The translations under genes and the position numbers were made by a program. The notes below the pieces were generated by a model. That model saw nothing but the letters and a program-made list of their open reading frames with translations. It was not told where the DNA came from and searched no databases. A stretch of DNA of 64,000 nt, from NCBI RefSeq assembly GCF_001665785.1, contig NZ_LZSO01000036.1, forward strand, positions 62,001 to 126,000. The letters run 5' to 3'. Origin of the DNA: Mycolicibacterium peregrinum. GTDB lineage: Bacteria; Actinomycetota; Actinomycetes; Mycobacteriales; Mycobacteriaceae. Of this stretch, positions 53,638-61,907 are shown piece after piece. Positions within the stretch are counted from its first letter, which is position 1, and each line of letters starts with the position of its first letter.

Positions 53638-54948
53638 GTGAGGCTGCGACGTCGCGTCGTCGTGGGTGCAGTAGCTCTGGCTGTCCTGGCGGTGGTGGTG
53701 CACAACCACCTGGTGCCGTTCGGGACCCATTTCTTCGGGTTGACCGAGAACAACTTCGACCTGGACACCTACCGCGCCGGCGTCCACGCTTCCTGGGACG
53801 GTAGGAGCCTCTACCAGGAACCGGCGCTGCGCGGCGCCTGGTTCGTGTACCCGCCGTTCGCGGCCTTCGTCCTGGCCCCGTTCGCCTGGCTGGGTTTCGA
53901 CGTCGCCAAGTACGTTCTGCTGGCCCTGTCGATCTGCTTGCTGGCGCTCATCGCGTGGCGGATCCTGCGGCTGGCCGGGATCCGCGCCGACCTGCGGCTC
54001 GGCGTGATGAGCGCGGCGCTCGCGGTGATCGTCGTCGACGTCGAACCGGTGCAGGCCACGCTCTGGTGGGGACAGATCAATGTCCTGCTGATGGCGGTCG
54101 TGATCCTCGATCTGCTGCGGCCCGACGGCGCCCGGTGGCGGGGGATCGGCTTGGGCCTGGCCGCGGGGATCAAGCTCACCCCGCTCGTGTTCCTCCCATA
54201 TCTGTTGCTCACGCGGCAGTGGCGTACCTCGGCCACGGCCTTGGTCACTTTCGTCGCGACGGCGGCGCTCACCTGGCCCCTGCTGCCGAAAGACAGCGCC
54301 TGGTTCTGGACTCACCTCGGCGACACCGCCCACATCAGCTCGATCGACCACCTGGCCAACCAGTCGATCAACGGATTTCTGGCCCGGTACTTCGCCCCGA
54401 ACCCGCGGCCGGAGTGGCTGTGGATTGTCGTGAGCCTGCTGGTACTCGCGGCGTGCCTGGCCCTCGCCGCTTGGGCGCACCGACGAGGCGAGCGAGCTCT
54501 GGCCGTGGTGCTGGTGGGTTTGACCGGTTGCGCGGTGTCGCCGTTCAGCTGGGCGGCGCACTGGGTGTGGTTCGCCCCCGCGATCTTCTGGCTCGTCGCG
54601 AAGGCGTGCACGACGAACGGTCGGTGGGCCCGTGGCTGGGCGTACCGGGCCGCCGGGCTGCTCGCCTTGACCTTCATGTGGACACTGCACCGGCCCGGCC
54701 GCAACCACACCACCATGTACTTCAGCGGGGTGTACTGGAATTTCCTGGACCTGCGGCGCTTCTGGACCGGCCAGCTCGCGAGCGGGTGGTACCCGTTGGT
54801 GTTCGGATGCTTCGTGATCGCGGCGGTCAGTTGGTTGCGGCTGAGCACGCCGCCGGAGCCGGACGGTCCCGACGAGATCGCCATGACTTCGGACGACCTC
54901 GACGACTACCCGCCGGAGTTCCTCGACGAGGAGTTGGCGCGGGCCTGA
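53638..54948 (+). CDS. GT87/DUF2029 mannosyltransferase-like integral membrane protein
   Basis: 436 residues, GTG start after GGAGAG. About 10 helices with the GT-C-type acidic motif early in the extracytoplasmic loop: 'NNFDLDTYRAGVHASWDG' (D-x-D-like near residues 41-43). The GT87 family includes PimE and other polyprenyl-phosphomannose-using enzymes that add mannose to lipomannan/PIM. It follows gltD by 40 bp and the ending 'DDLDDYPPEFLDEELARA' is acidic. The exact glycan is unknown. Confidence 0.82.
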   Translation: MRLRRRVVVGAVALAVLAVVVHNHLVPFGTHFFGLTENNFDLDTYRAGVHASWDGRSLYQEPALRGAWFVYPPFAAFVLAPFAWLGFDVAKYVLLALSICLLALIAWRILRLAGIRADLRLGVMSAALAVIVVDVEPVQATLWWGQINVLLMAVVILDLLRPDGARWRGIGLGLAAGIKLTPLVFLPYLLLTRQWRTSATALVTFVATAALTWPLLPKDSAWFWTHLGDTAHISSIDHLANQSINGFLARYFAPNPRPEWLWIVVSLLVLAACLALAAWAHRRGERALAVVLVGLTGCAVSPFSWAAHWVWFAPAIFWLVAKACTTNGRWARGWAYRAAGLLALTFMWTLHRPGRNHTTMYFSGVYWNFLDLRRFWTGQLASGWYPLVFGCFVIAAVSWLRLSTPPEPDGPDEIAMTSDDLDDYPPEFLDEELARA

Positions 54949-55219
54949 TAAGGCAATTTTGAGAGATTCCTTAATTAACTGTCGTGACCTGCATCACAGT
55001 TGGCGGAGGCCTCGGACAGCGTCGAAATGTGATGTGCATCTCGGAAAGGCCCGATTCTGACGCCCCAATCGCCACTCTAGTCACATCAGAAACATCTGAT
55101 GTTTATCCGGCGCGCCTCATGCTGTTTGCCGGATGGCGGGTATCTAATGACGTGGTGAGAGTGCTGCGGTAACGTAGAACTACGGGTACAGCAACCAGTA
55201 ATTCGCAGGAGTGTTCACC
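54949..55219. other. Upstream region with inverted repeat, no gene called
   Basis: About 270 bp. ACATCAG and CTGATGT arms flank AAACAT at 55083-55102, a 20-bp inverted repeat that may be an operator. AATGTGATGTGCAT at 55026-55039 repeats a motif seen upstream of gltB. A 62-codon frame starting near 54984 has no ribosome site and is not called. Confidence 0.4.
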
Positions 55220-55360
55220 GTGTACATCAACCCGATCAGCCGGTCGCGGATGGGTCGTATTGCCTGGTCATTGTTCCGTCATCCGATGAAGAGCCGCGAG
55301 TTCCCGGCCAAGAACGAGCGCCTGGCCACCGCGGACGAGCTACTTCGCTTCGGTTTCTGA
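55220..55360 (+). CDS. 46-residue basic small protein
   Basis: A short frame with a clean AGGAG 8 nt before its GTG. The peptide 'VYINPISRSRMGRIAWSLF' continues with 'RHPMKSREFPAKNERL' and ends 'ADELLRFGF'. It is Arg/Lys-rich and amphipathic rather than transmembrane. No family is recognised. A terminator-like hairpin 23 bp downstream (55383-55422) and the ribosome site make translation plausible. Confidence 0.55.
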   Translation: MYINPISRSRMGRIAWSLFRHPMKSREFPAKNERLATADELLRFGF

Positions 55361-55382
55361 CGGGTATCCGTCACAGCCCACG

Positions 55383-55422
55383 ACGCCCTCGAATCGACGC
55401 AAAAACGCCGGTCCGAGGGCGT
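55383..55422. terminator. Terminator-like hairpin between convergent genes
   Basis: ACGCCCTCG (55383-55391) and CGAGGGCGT (55414-55422) form a 9-bp perfect stem with a 22-base loop, between the 46-residue gene and the convergent LLM oxidoreductase. No U-tract follows closely, but the position fits a bidirectional terminator. Confidence 0.5.
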
Positions 55423-55433
55423 AGCTGTTTGTG

Positions 55434-56318
55434 TCAGACGGTGAGCTGACCTGAGTCCCTGATCGCCTCGGCCAACGGTTCCAGCACGGCCGGATCGTAG
55501 GGTGGCGGCAGGTAGATGATCGCCAGATCCAGGCCTTCAGCGCCCAGCGCCGCCGCCTCGTCGACTACCTTCGCGACATCGTGGTCCGGACCCAGCCGCA
55601 CGTGCGCCGACAGGGTGATCTCCTTGGGGTCGCGGCCGAGATCGGCGCAATGCGCGGCCAGCACATCGCGCTTGCGGGCGAACTCCTCGGGCGGACCGCC
55701 CACGAAATTCCAGTGATCGGCGTACTTCGCGGTGATGCGCAGCGTGCGCTTCTCACCACTGCCGCCGATGCAGAACGGCGGATGCGGCTGCTGCGGGCCC
55801 TTGGGCTCGTTGCGGGCATCCTTGAGTTGGTAGAACTTGCCGTCGAACGTCGTCGTGTCCTGTGTCAGCAGTCCTTTCAGGACCTCGCAGGCCTCCTCGA
55901 ACCGGTCGAAGCGTTCCTTGATCGAGCCCAACTCGATTCCGTAGGCACCAGATTCCTCCTCGTTCCAGCCGGCGCCGATGCCGAGCTCGAGGCGACCGTT
56001 GGAGACGATGTCGAGTGCCGAGGCCATATTCGCCAGCACGGCGGGATGGCGGTAGTGGATACCGGTGACGAGCACGCCGACGCGCAACCGCTCAGTGGCC
56101 TGGGCCAGCGCGGTCAGCGTCGTCCAGCCCTCGAGGCAGGGCCCGGACGAGTCGGAGAAGATCGGATAGAAGTGGTCGAACGTCCAGCCGGATTCGAAGA
56201 CGTCGATCGTGTCGGCCGCTTTCCAGATGGCAAGCATGTCGGCCCAGGTCGTGTTCTGCGGGGATGTTTTGAAGGCGAAGCGCACGCCTTCACAAACTAG
56301 CCCCGTCGTGGCATTCAT
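55434..56318 (-). CDS. LLM-class F420-dependent oxidoreductase (TIGR03560-like)
   Basis: 294 residues from ATG 56318; GTG at 56285, giving an R-F-A-F-K-T-S start, matches relatives better and may be the true one. The luciferase-like TIM barrel shows 'GWTTLTALAQATERLRVGVLVTGIHYRHPAVLANMASALDIVSNGRLELGIGAGWNEEESGAYG'. F420H2-dependent hydride transfer to an unknown substrate is expected. It faces the aldehyde dehydrogenase gene across a 118-bp divergent gap. Confidence 0.9.
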   Translation of the reverse strand: MNATTGLVCEGVRFAFKTSPQNTTWADMLAIWKAADTIDVFESGWTFDHFYPIFSDSSGPCLEGWTTLTALAQATERLRVGVLVTGIHYRHPAVLANMASALDIVSNGRLELGIGAGWNEEESGAYGIELGSIKERFDRFEEACEVLKGLLTQDTTTFDGKFYQLKDARNEPKGPQQPHPPFCIGGSGEKRTLRITAKYADHWNFVGGPPEEFARKRDVLAAHCADLGRDPKEITLSAHVRLGPDHDVAKVVDEAAALGAEGLDLAIIYLPPPYDPAVLEPLAEAIRDSGQLTV

Positions 56319-56436
56319 TCCGGACGAACCGGATCCGTGCTGATTCCGTATCTTCGGTGCCATTTGGCCGCCGCAATCGGTAGTCTCGGGCAGGGAAATA
56401 TGCGGAATCACGCGATCAGACCATCTGGGAGTAGAC

Positions 56437-57783
56437 ATGAGCGAGTACGCAGTCACCGATCCGGCGACCGCCAAGGTGGTCGCCACCTACCCGACCTCGA
56501 CCGACGCCGAGATCCAGGCTGCAATCGAAGCTGCCGCCAAGACCGGCCGTACCTGGGCACGCACCACCACGGTGGCCGAGCGGGCCGCGCTCATCGGTAA
56601 GGTCGCCGCCCTGCACGAGCAGCGTCGCGAGCAGCTCGCCGACGTCATCGTCCGTGAGATGGGTAAGCCGCGCGACCAGGCCCTGGGCGAGGTCGACTTC
56701 AGCGCCGCCATCTACCAGTACTACGCCGACAACGCCGAGAAGTTCCTCGCCGACGAGGAGATCACCCTGCTCGAGGGCGAAGGCAATGCGGTGGTCAAGC
56801 GAGGTCCGGTCGGTGTGCTGCTCGGGATCATGCCGTGGAACTACCCCTACTACCAGGTCGCCCGCTTCGCCGGACCAAACCTGATCGTGGGCAACACAAT
56901 TCTGCTCAAGCACGCGCCGCAGTGCCCTGAATCCGCCGAGCTGCTGCAGCTGATCTTCCTGGAAGCCGGGCTCCCGCAAGGCGCCTACGTCGACATCCGT
57001 GCCACCAACGACCAGGTTGCCGAGATCATCGCCGACCCCCGGGTGGCCGCGGTGTCGCTGACGGGTTCCGAGCGGGCGGGTGCGGCAGTGGCCGAGATCG
57101 CCGGCCGCAACCTCAAGAAGTGCGTGCTGGAACTCGGCGGGTCCGACCCGTTCATCCTGCTGTCCACCGATGACCTCGACGCGACGGTGGAAGCCGCCGT
57201 CGAGGGCCGGATGGAGAACACCGGGCAGGCCTGCAACGCCGCCAAGCGGTTCATCGTCGCGGAGGACATCTACGACGACTTCCTGACCAAGTTCACCGAC
57301 AAGCTGCTGGCGGCCGCCGACGGCATCGCCCCGCTGTCCTCGGAACTGGCTGCCGAAAGGCTCGAGCAACAGGTCAAGGCCGCCGTCGCTCAAGGTGCCG
57401 AGCTCAAGTCGGCAGGTGAGCGCCGCGGTGCGTTCTATCCGCCTGCCGTGCTCACCGGAGTCACCGCGGACAATGACGCCTACCGCCAGGAGCTCTTCGG
57501 TCCGGTGGCCGTGGTGTACAAGGCGGGTTCGGAAGACGAGGCCGTCGAGATCGCCAACGACACCCCGTTCGGATTGGGTTCCTACGTCTTCACCACCGAC
57601 GCCGATCAGGCCGCGCGCGTGGCCGACCGGATCGATGCGGGCATGGTGTTTGTCAACGCGGTCGGTGCCGAAGGGGCCGAGTTGCCTTTCGGCGGCATCA
57701 AGCGGTCCGGTTTCGGACGCGAGCTCGGCAGGTTCGGCATGGACGAGTTCGTGAACAAGAAGCTGATCCGTACGGTCACCTAG
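56437..57783 (+). CDS. NAD(P)-dependent aldehyde dehydrogenase (succinate-semialdehyde dehydrogenase-like)
   Basis: 448 residues, a little shorter than the usual ~460. 'IMPWNYPYYQVARFAGPNLIVGNTILLKHAP' is the cofactor strand, the general base Glu is in 'VLELGGSDPF' and the nucleophile Cys in 'NTGQACNAAKRF'. The closest family is the Sad/YneI-type succinic semialdehyde dehydrogenase; final specificity is uncertain. GGGAG precedes the ATG. It ends with an 8-bp convergent overlap with the SulP gene. Confidence 0.9.
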   Translation: MSEYAVTDPATAKVVATYPTSTDAEIQAAIEAAAKTGRTWARTTTVAERAALIGKVAALHEQRREQLADVIVREMGKPRDQALGEVDFSAAIYQYYADNAEKFLADEEITLLEGEGNAVVKRGPVGVLLGIMPWNYPYYQVARFAGPNLIVGNTILLKHAPQCPESAELLQLIFLEAGLPQGAYVDIRATNDQVAEIIADPRVAAVSLTGSERAGAAVAEIAGRNLKKCVLELGGSDPFILLSTDDLDATVEAAVEGRMENTGQACNAAKRFIVAEDIYDDFLTKFTDKLLAAADGIAPLSSELAAERLEQQVKAAVAQGAELKSAGERRGAFYPPAVLTGVTADNDAYRQELFGPVAVVYKAGSEDEAVEIANDTPFGLGSYVFTTDADQAARVADRIDAGMVFVNAVGAEGAELPFGGIKRSGFGRELGRFGMDEFVNKKLIRTVT

Positions 57784-59392
57784 CGCTGACGTGCGTTCGC
57801 GCATGTGCGATCGCGTCGTCGAGCGAATCGACCAGATGGTTCTCGTGCCGTAGTGACTCGAACACGCCGACGTTGGCCAACAACTCGGCGTGTTCGGGTC
57901 GGACGCCCTTGATGATCACCGTGATCCCGCGCGACTCCAGTTCGGTGGCTATCTCGGCGAGGGTGTGGGCGCCGGTGGCGTCGAGCATGCCGAGTTGTGA
58001 CATCCGGATGATGACGACGGACGTGTGTGGATGTTCGGTGTCCACGATCGCGTTCGAAATGCGTTCGGCGGCACCGAAGAACATCGCACCGTCGAGCCGC
58101 AGCAGCGCGATCTCGTCGTCGCCGGGCAGGATCGGACCCGGAAGTTCCTCGCGTACCACGCTGCTGCGCCTCGCCACGGAACGCAACGCGAAGAATGCGG
58201 CGACGACAATGCCGATCTCGACGGCCTCGATCAGGTCGAAGCACACGGTCACCGCCGCGGTCAGCACGAAAGTCAGTGCATCGGAACGGGTGGAGCGCAG
58301 GATCTTTCGCACCGTGCCCGCCGAGATCATCCGGAACGACGTCACCATCAGCACTCCGGCCAGCGCGGCGAGCGGAATGGTCGAGACCGGCCCGGTCGCC
58401 AGATAGACCACACCCAGCAGCACCAGTGAGTGCACGATCGCCGCGACGCGTGTTCGGGCACCGGCCCGGACGTTGACCGCGGTGCGGGCGATCGCGCCCG
58501 TTGCGGGCATACCGCCGAAAACGCCCGAAGTCACCGACGCCAAACCCTGCCCGACCAACTCGCGATCGGGATCGTACGGTCCGGTCGGTGACATGGTGGC
58601 CGCAACCCGCGCCGAGAGCAACGATTCGATGGCCGACAGCGCGGCGATGGCCAGTGCCGCGCCGAGCAGGGTGCGCAAGGCTCCCAGATCAGCGTGGGGG
58701 AGCACCGGGGTGGGCAGATGCGACGGCAGCTCACCGATCGCGGCCACCGGGATGTCGAGGAGGCTGACCAGCACGGTGACCACGATGACCGCCGTCAGCG
58801 ACTCGGGGATCGAGCGGTGCACCCGGGGGAGTGCGACCATCAAGAGCGCGACAACCCCAACCACCCCAAGGGTTTTCGCCGCGGCGGTCCAGTCCGCCTG
58901 GGCGATCACCGTGATCGCGGCGGGCAGCGTGCGCTCACCGGCGGGCGCCTGCTGGGCGAATGCGGCGGGGACCTGCTGCAGGAAGATGATCATCGCGATG
59001 CCCAGGGTGAACCCCTCGATCACCGGCCACGGGATGAACGTCACTGCCCGGCCCAACCCGGTGACACCGGCAGCCAGCACCACCACGCCCGCGACCACCG
59101 TCACCAGCGCGATGCTGGCGAGTCCGTGTTGCGCGACGATCGGTGCGAGGACCACCGCCATCGCTCCCGTCGGGCCGGACACCTGCACGTGCGAACCGCC
59201 GAACACGGCCGCGACCAGGCCCGCCACCACTGCCGTGACCAACCCTGCGGCGGCCCCCACCCCCGAGCTGATCCCGAAAGCCAACGCCAACGGGAGTGCC
59301 ACCACGCCGACGGTCACCCCGGCGAGGATGTCGCGGCGCCACGACCGCGGCAGTTCGGTGTAGTCACCGCGATTGGGCAGTAGCCGAGACAT
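57776..59392 (-). CDS. SulP-family anion transporter with STAS domain
   Basis: 538 residues. The SLC26/SulP membrane part (about 1-400) has the signature 'GVTVGVVALPLALAFGISSG' near residue 25 and 'FGGSHVQVSGPTGAMAVVL' near 65; the STAS domain (~430-538) ends the protein ('DGAMFFGAAERIS', 'LGMLDATGAHTLAEI'). It imports sulfate or a similar anion. A 22-bp inverted repeat precedes the gene at 59414-59435. The ATG at 59392 is divergent from the DCC gene. Confidence 0.92.
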   Translation of the reverse strand: MSRLLPNRGDYTELPRSWRRDILAGVTVGVVALPLALAFGISSGVGAAAGLVTAVVAGLVAAVFGGSHVQVSGPTGAMAVVLAPIVAQHGLASIALVTVVAGVVVLAAGVTGLGRAVTFIPWPVIEGFTLGIAMIIFLQQVPAAFAQQAPAGERTLPAAITVIAQADWTAAAKTLGVVGVVALLMVALPRVHRSIPESLTAVIVVTVLVSLLDIPVAAIGELPSHLPTPVLPHADLGALRTLLGAALAIAALSAIESLLSARVAATMSPTGPYDPDRELVGQGLASVTSGVFGGMPATGAIARTAVNVRAGARTRVAAIVHSLVLLGVVYLATGPVSTIPLAALAGVLMVTSFRMISAGTVRKILRSTRSDALTFVLTAAVTVCFDLIEAVEIGIVVAAFFALRSVARRSSVVREELPGPILPGDDEIALLRLDGAMFFGAAERISNAIVDTEHPHTSVVIIRMSQLGMLDATGAHTLAEIATELESRGITVIIKGVRPEHAELLANVGVFESLRHENHLVDSLDDAIAHARTHVSAR

Positions 59393-59413
59393 GGCAGGAC
59401 CTGACGAATTGAT

Positions 59414-59435
59414 GGATTGAGGAATTGCTCAATCC
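59414..59435. promoter_or_regulatory. Inverted-repeat operator candidate of the SulP gene
   Basis: GGATTGAG and CTCAATCC are perfect 8-bp arms around GAATTG, 22 bp upstream of the SulP start. ATTGAG-type dyads are common sites of ArsR/SmtB-family repressors. It also precedes the DCC gene by 61 bp. Confidence 0.5.
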
Positions 59436-59495
59436 ACTGTAGGGGTGCCCGTCATATGGCGCAAATGCCCGTCCCGATGCGGGCACACTGGAGGT

Positions 59496-59873
59496 ATGAA
59501 CGGCGTCCTGTACTTCGACGGCAACTGCGGCATGTGCACCCGCAGCGTCAACGCTCTGACGAGCCGGCAGCGCACCGGCGATCTGCGGACCGCGCCATTT
59601 CAGGCCGCCGGAACCGCTGACCGGCTCGGCGTGCCGGCCGACCAGATGCTCGAAGCAGCGTGGTGGCAGGACTCCTCGGGCGAGGTGTACCGCGGCGCCG
59701 AAGCGATCAACGCCGCCGTCTCGGCCGGGTTCGGCACCCGGATTCCGTTGCGCGTGTACCGGGTGCCCGGGGTGCGTCAACTGCAGAACGCCGTCTACCG
59801 CTGGGTGGCGACACATCGCTACCGGTTCCCGGGCACCACGCCGCACTGCGCGGCGCAGCCGGGCGACTGCTGA
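59496..59873 (+). CDS. DCC-family thiol-disulfide oxidoreductase-like protein (DUF393)
   Basis: 125 residues. 'VLYFDGNCGMCTRSVNAL' holds the D-x-x-C-x-x-C of the DCC family with C11 and C14. 'QMLEAAWWQDSSGEVYRGAEAI' is the typical second block. A thioredoxin-like redox role in the cytoplasm is predicted. It lies 3 bp before the PHP gene, so the two are coupled. Confidence 0.9.
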   Translation: MNGVLYFDGNCGMCTRSVNALTSRQRTGDLRTAPFQAAGTADRLGVPADQMLEAAWWQDSSGEVYRGAEAINAAVSAGFGTRIPLRVYRVPGVRQLQNAVYRWVATHRYRFPGTTPHCAAQPGDC

Positions 59874-59876
59874 GCA

Positions 59877-60890
59877 GTGCCCATGGACCCGGTGACCGCG
59901 CTACGTCAGATCGCGTACTACAAGGATCGCGCCCGGGAGGACCCGAGACGGGTGATGGCCTACCGCAACGCGGCCGACATCGTCGAGGCGCTGTCCGATG
60001 CACAACGGGAACGCCTCGGTGCGACGAACGGTTGGCAGTCGTTGTCAGGGGTGGGGCCCAAGACCGCGAAGGTGATCGCCCAGGCCTGGGCCGGCCGGGA
60101 GCCCGACACCCTCGCCGAATTACGTGAGGCGGCTGTCGATCTCGGGGGCGGCGAGGTGCGGGCCGCACTCCGGGGAGATCTACACGTGCACTCCAACTGG
60201 TCGGACGGATCCGCCCCGATCGAGGAGATGATGCTGGCTGCACGCGACCTCGGGCACGAGTACTGTGCGTTGACCGACCACTCGCCACGGCTCAAGATCG
60301 CCAACGGGCTGTCCCCGGACCGGTTACGCGAGCAGCTCGACGTCATCGAGGAGATACGCGAGGTTGTGGCCCCGATGCGGATCCTGACCGGGATCGAAGT
60401 CGACATCCTCGAAGACGGATCGCTGGACCAGGAGCCCGAACTGCTGGAACGCCTGGACGTGGTGGTGGCCAGTGTGCACTCCAAGCTGGCGATGGACTCG
60501 GAGGCCATGACCCGGCGCATGGTCAAGGCCGTCTCGAATCCGCACACAGATGTGCTGGGGCACTGCACCGGACGCCTGGTCACCGGCGGCCGCGGCATGC
60601 GGCCCGAGTCGAAATTCGATGCCGAGAAAGTCTTCACAGCCTGCCTCGAGCACGGCACGGCGGTCGAGATCAATTCCCGTCCCGAGCGGCGCGACCCGCC
60701 GACCCGGCTGCTGACGATGGCGCTGGAGATCGGCTGCGTGTTCAGTATCGACACCGATGCACACGCACCCGGCCAGCTGGATTTTCTCGGCTACGGGGCC
60801 CAGCGGGCGCTGGACGCCGAGGTGCCGATCGAGCGCATCGTCAACACCTGGCCGGCCGACGAACTCCTGGAGTGGGCCTCAGGCGGCTGA
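59877..60890 (+). CDS. PHP-domain phosphoesterase with N-terminal HhH (PolX C-domain-like)
   Basis: 337 residues, GTG at 59877 (ATG at 59883 also possible). Residues ~1-90 contain helix-hairpin-helix 'WQSLSGVGPKTAKVIAQAWAGREPD'; ~100-330 is the PHP domain: 'RGDLHVHSNWSDGSAP', 'YCALTDHSPRLKIANG', 'GIEVDILEDGSLD', 'VVASVHS', 'DVLGHCTGR' and 'SIDTDAHAPGQLDFLGYG', all metal-ligand motifs. This is the C-terminal half of bacterial PolX without the polymerase domain. A DNA-end phosphatase or nuclease is likely. Confidence 0.88.
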   Translation: MPMDPVTALRQIAYYKDRAREDPRRVMAYRNAADIVEALSDAQRERLGATNGWQSLSGVGPKTAKVIAQAWAGREPDTLAELREAAVDLGGGEVRAALRGDLHVHSNWSDGSAPIEEMMLAARDLGHEYCALTDHSPRLKIANGLSPDRLREQLDVIEEIREVVAPMRILTGIEVDILEDGSLDQEPELLERLDVVVASVHSKLAMDSEAMTRRMVKAVSNPHTDVLGHCTGRLVTGGRGMRPESKFDAEKVFTACLEHGTAVEINSRPERRDPPTRLLTMALEIGCVFSIDTDAHAPGQLDFLGYGAQRALDAEVPIERIVNTWPADELLEWASGG

Positions 60891-61169
60891 GGTGAACGGA
60901 TTGTGTTCGGCGATCAGCTTTTCCATTCGGGCCTCATCGAGCCGGACCCGGATGGTGGTGGCTTCCTGCTGATCGCGGATGACCTTGGCCAGGGTGAACG
61001 AGCTCGTCACGAGGAACAGGACCGTCATCGCAAGGAACAGGCGCTGCCACAGGTCAAGAGGCAGGAACAGGACCCCGCCGAGCAGACCCAGAAAACTTGC
61101 AGCGAAGGCGATGGCGGCCTGGAGGAAGAATGCGGCGGTGACCTTGGATGAGTCGTTGAATGCGTTCAT
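60879..61169 (-). CDS. YiaA/B-like two-helix membrane protein
   Basis: 96 residues from ATG 61169; GTG 61214 is an alternative start 15 codons earlier. Two hydrophobic helices 'AAFFLQAAIAFAASFLGLLGGV' and 'RLFLAMTVLFLVTSSFTLAKVI' flank a short 'LPLDLW' turn, as in the YiaAB domain; a charged tail 'RDQQEATTIRVRLDEARMEKLI' follows. Inner-membrane, function unknown. It ends with a 12-bp overlap with the PHP gene and starts 55 bp after the TetR stop. Confidence 0.8.
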   Translation of the reverse strand: MNAFNDSSKVTAAFFLQAAIAFAASFLGLLGGVLFLPLDLWQRLFLAMTVLFLVTSSFTLAKVIRDQQEATTIRVRLDEARMEKLIAEHNPFTSAA

Positions 61170-61224
61170 GTTTCGCAGCTTGTCGTAGTCCGGGATGCTG
61201 CGGATGGGGGACACTACTCAGATT

Positions 61225-61848
61225 TCATGTTGAGTTCCGCTGCCACGGCTGCAGCGCAATCTCGGTGGCCCGCCGCAAGGCCAGGGCGCGGGCCTGGTGG
61301 CCCGCGGGTATGCCGGTGTCCACCATGGCCTGGACGGCGCCGGTCACCGCGCCGACGAAGGCCCCGACGATGGCACCCGCACCGATGTCGTCGAGTTCGT
61401 CCGCGTACGCCTTCTGCAGGTGCTGCGCGATCTCCCGCTGAGCGTCGAGTTGGTACTGCAGTGCTCGTCCCCGGATCGCCGGAATGGTCTGAACCAGCCG
61501 GAACCGCAGCGCGCCCTGCTCGTCGGCGAAGTCGTGGCCACCGTCGATCACCGAGCCGAGGGCACGCAGCAGCACGTCAGCCGGACGATCCTCGGGCCCG
61601 CGCTCGGCAATGGCGTCGATGGCCGCCTGTACCCGGGCGTCGGCACCGGGTAACAGCACGTCGTCCTTGCTGGCGAAATAGCTGAAGAACGTGCGCGGTG
61701 CGATATCAGCCGCCGTGGCGATATCGGCCACCGTCGTGCCGTCGTATCCGTTGGCGGCGAACAGCTTCAGTGCGGCGTCGACGATGGCGGCACGGGTGCG
61801 CTCACGCTTGCGCTCACGTAGAGAGCCGGCGGTGCTTTCGGTGGACAT
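61225..61848 (-). CDS. TetR-family regulator divergent from the FAD monooxygenase
   Basis: 207 residues from the ATG at 61848. HTH 'RAAIVDAALKLFAANGYDGTTVADIATAADIAPRTFFSYFASKDDVL' around residues 17-65. The C-terminal domain is all-helical. A symmetric 32-bp palindrome lies between it and the monooxygenase, 15 bp upstream of its start, so autoregulation and control of the monooxygenase are very likely. RifMO/TetX-type drug resistance genes often have such regulators. Confidence 0.87.
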   Translation of the reverse strand: MSTESTAGSLRERKRERTRAAIVDAALKLFAANGYDGTTVADIATAADIAPRTFFSYFASKDDVLLPGADARVQAAIDAIAERGPEDRPADVLLRALGSVIDGGHDFADEQGALRFRLVQTIPAIRGRALQYQLDAQREIAQHLQKAYADELDDIGAGAIVGAFVGAVTGAVQAMVDTGIPAGHQARALALRRATEIALQPWQRNST

Positions 61849-61863
61849 GCATCGAGTGTATAA

Positions 61864-61895
61864 CTGCAGTAAGTGCAATATTGCAATGACTGCAG
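61864..61895. promoter_or_regulatory. 32-bp palindromic TetR operator
   Basis: CTGCAGT-N3, then the perfect 12-bp palindrome TGCAATATTGCA, then N3-ACTGCAG. All outer arms are exact inverse repeats, so two dimers could bind. It lies in the 59-bp gap between the TetR and the monooxygenase, ending 12 bp before the monooxygenase start. Confidence 0.8.
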
Positions 61896-61907
61896 AAAGG
61901 CACTCGG

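Noticed and set aside
54984..55172. 62-codon frame before the 46-residue gene
   Set aside because: No ribosome site, overlaps the inverted repeat, and has atypical composition.
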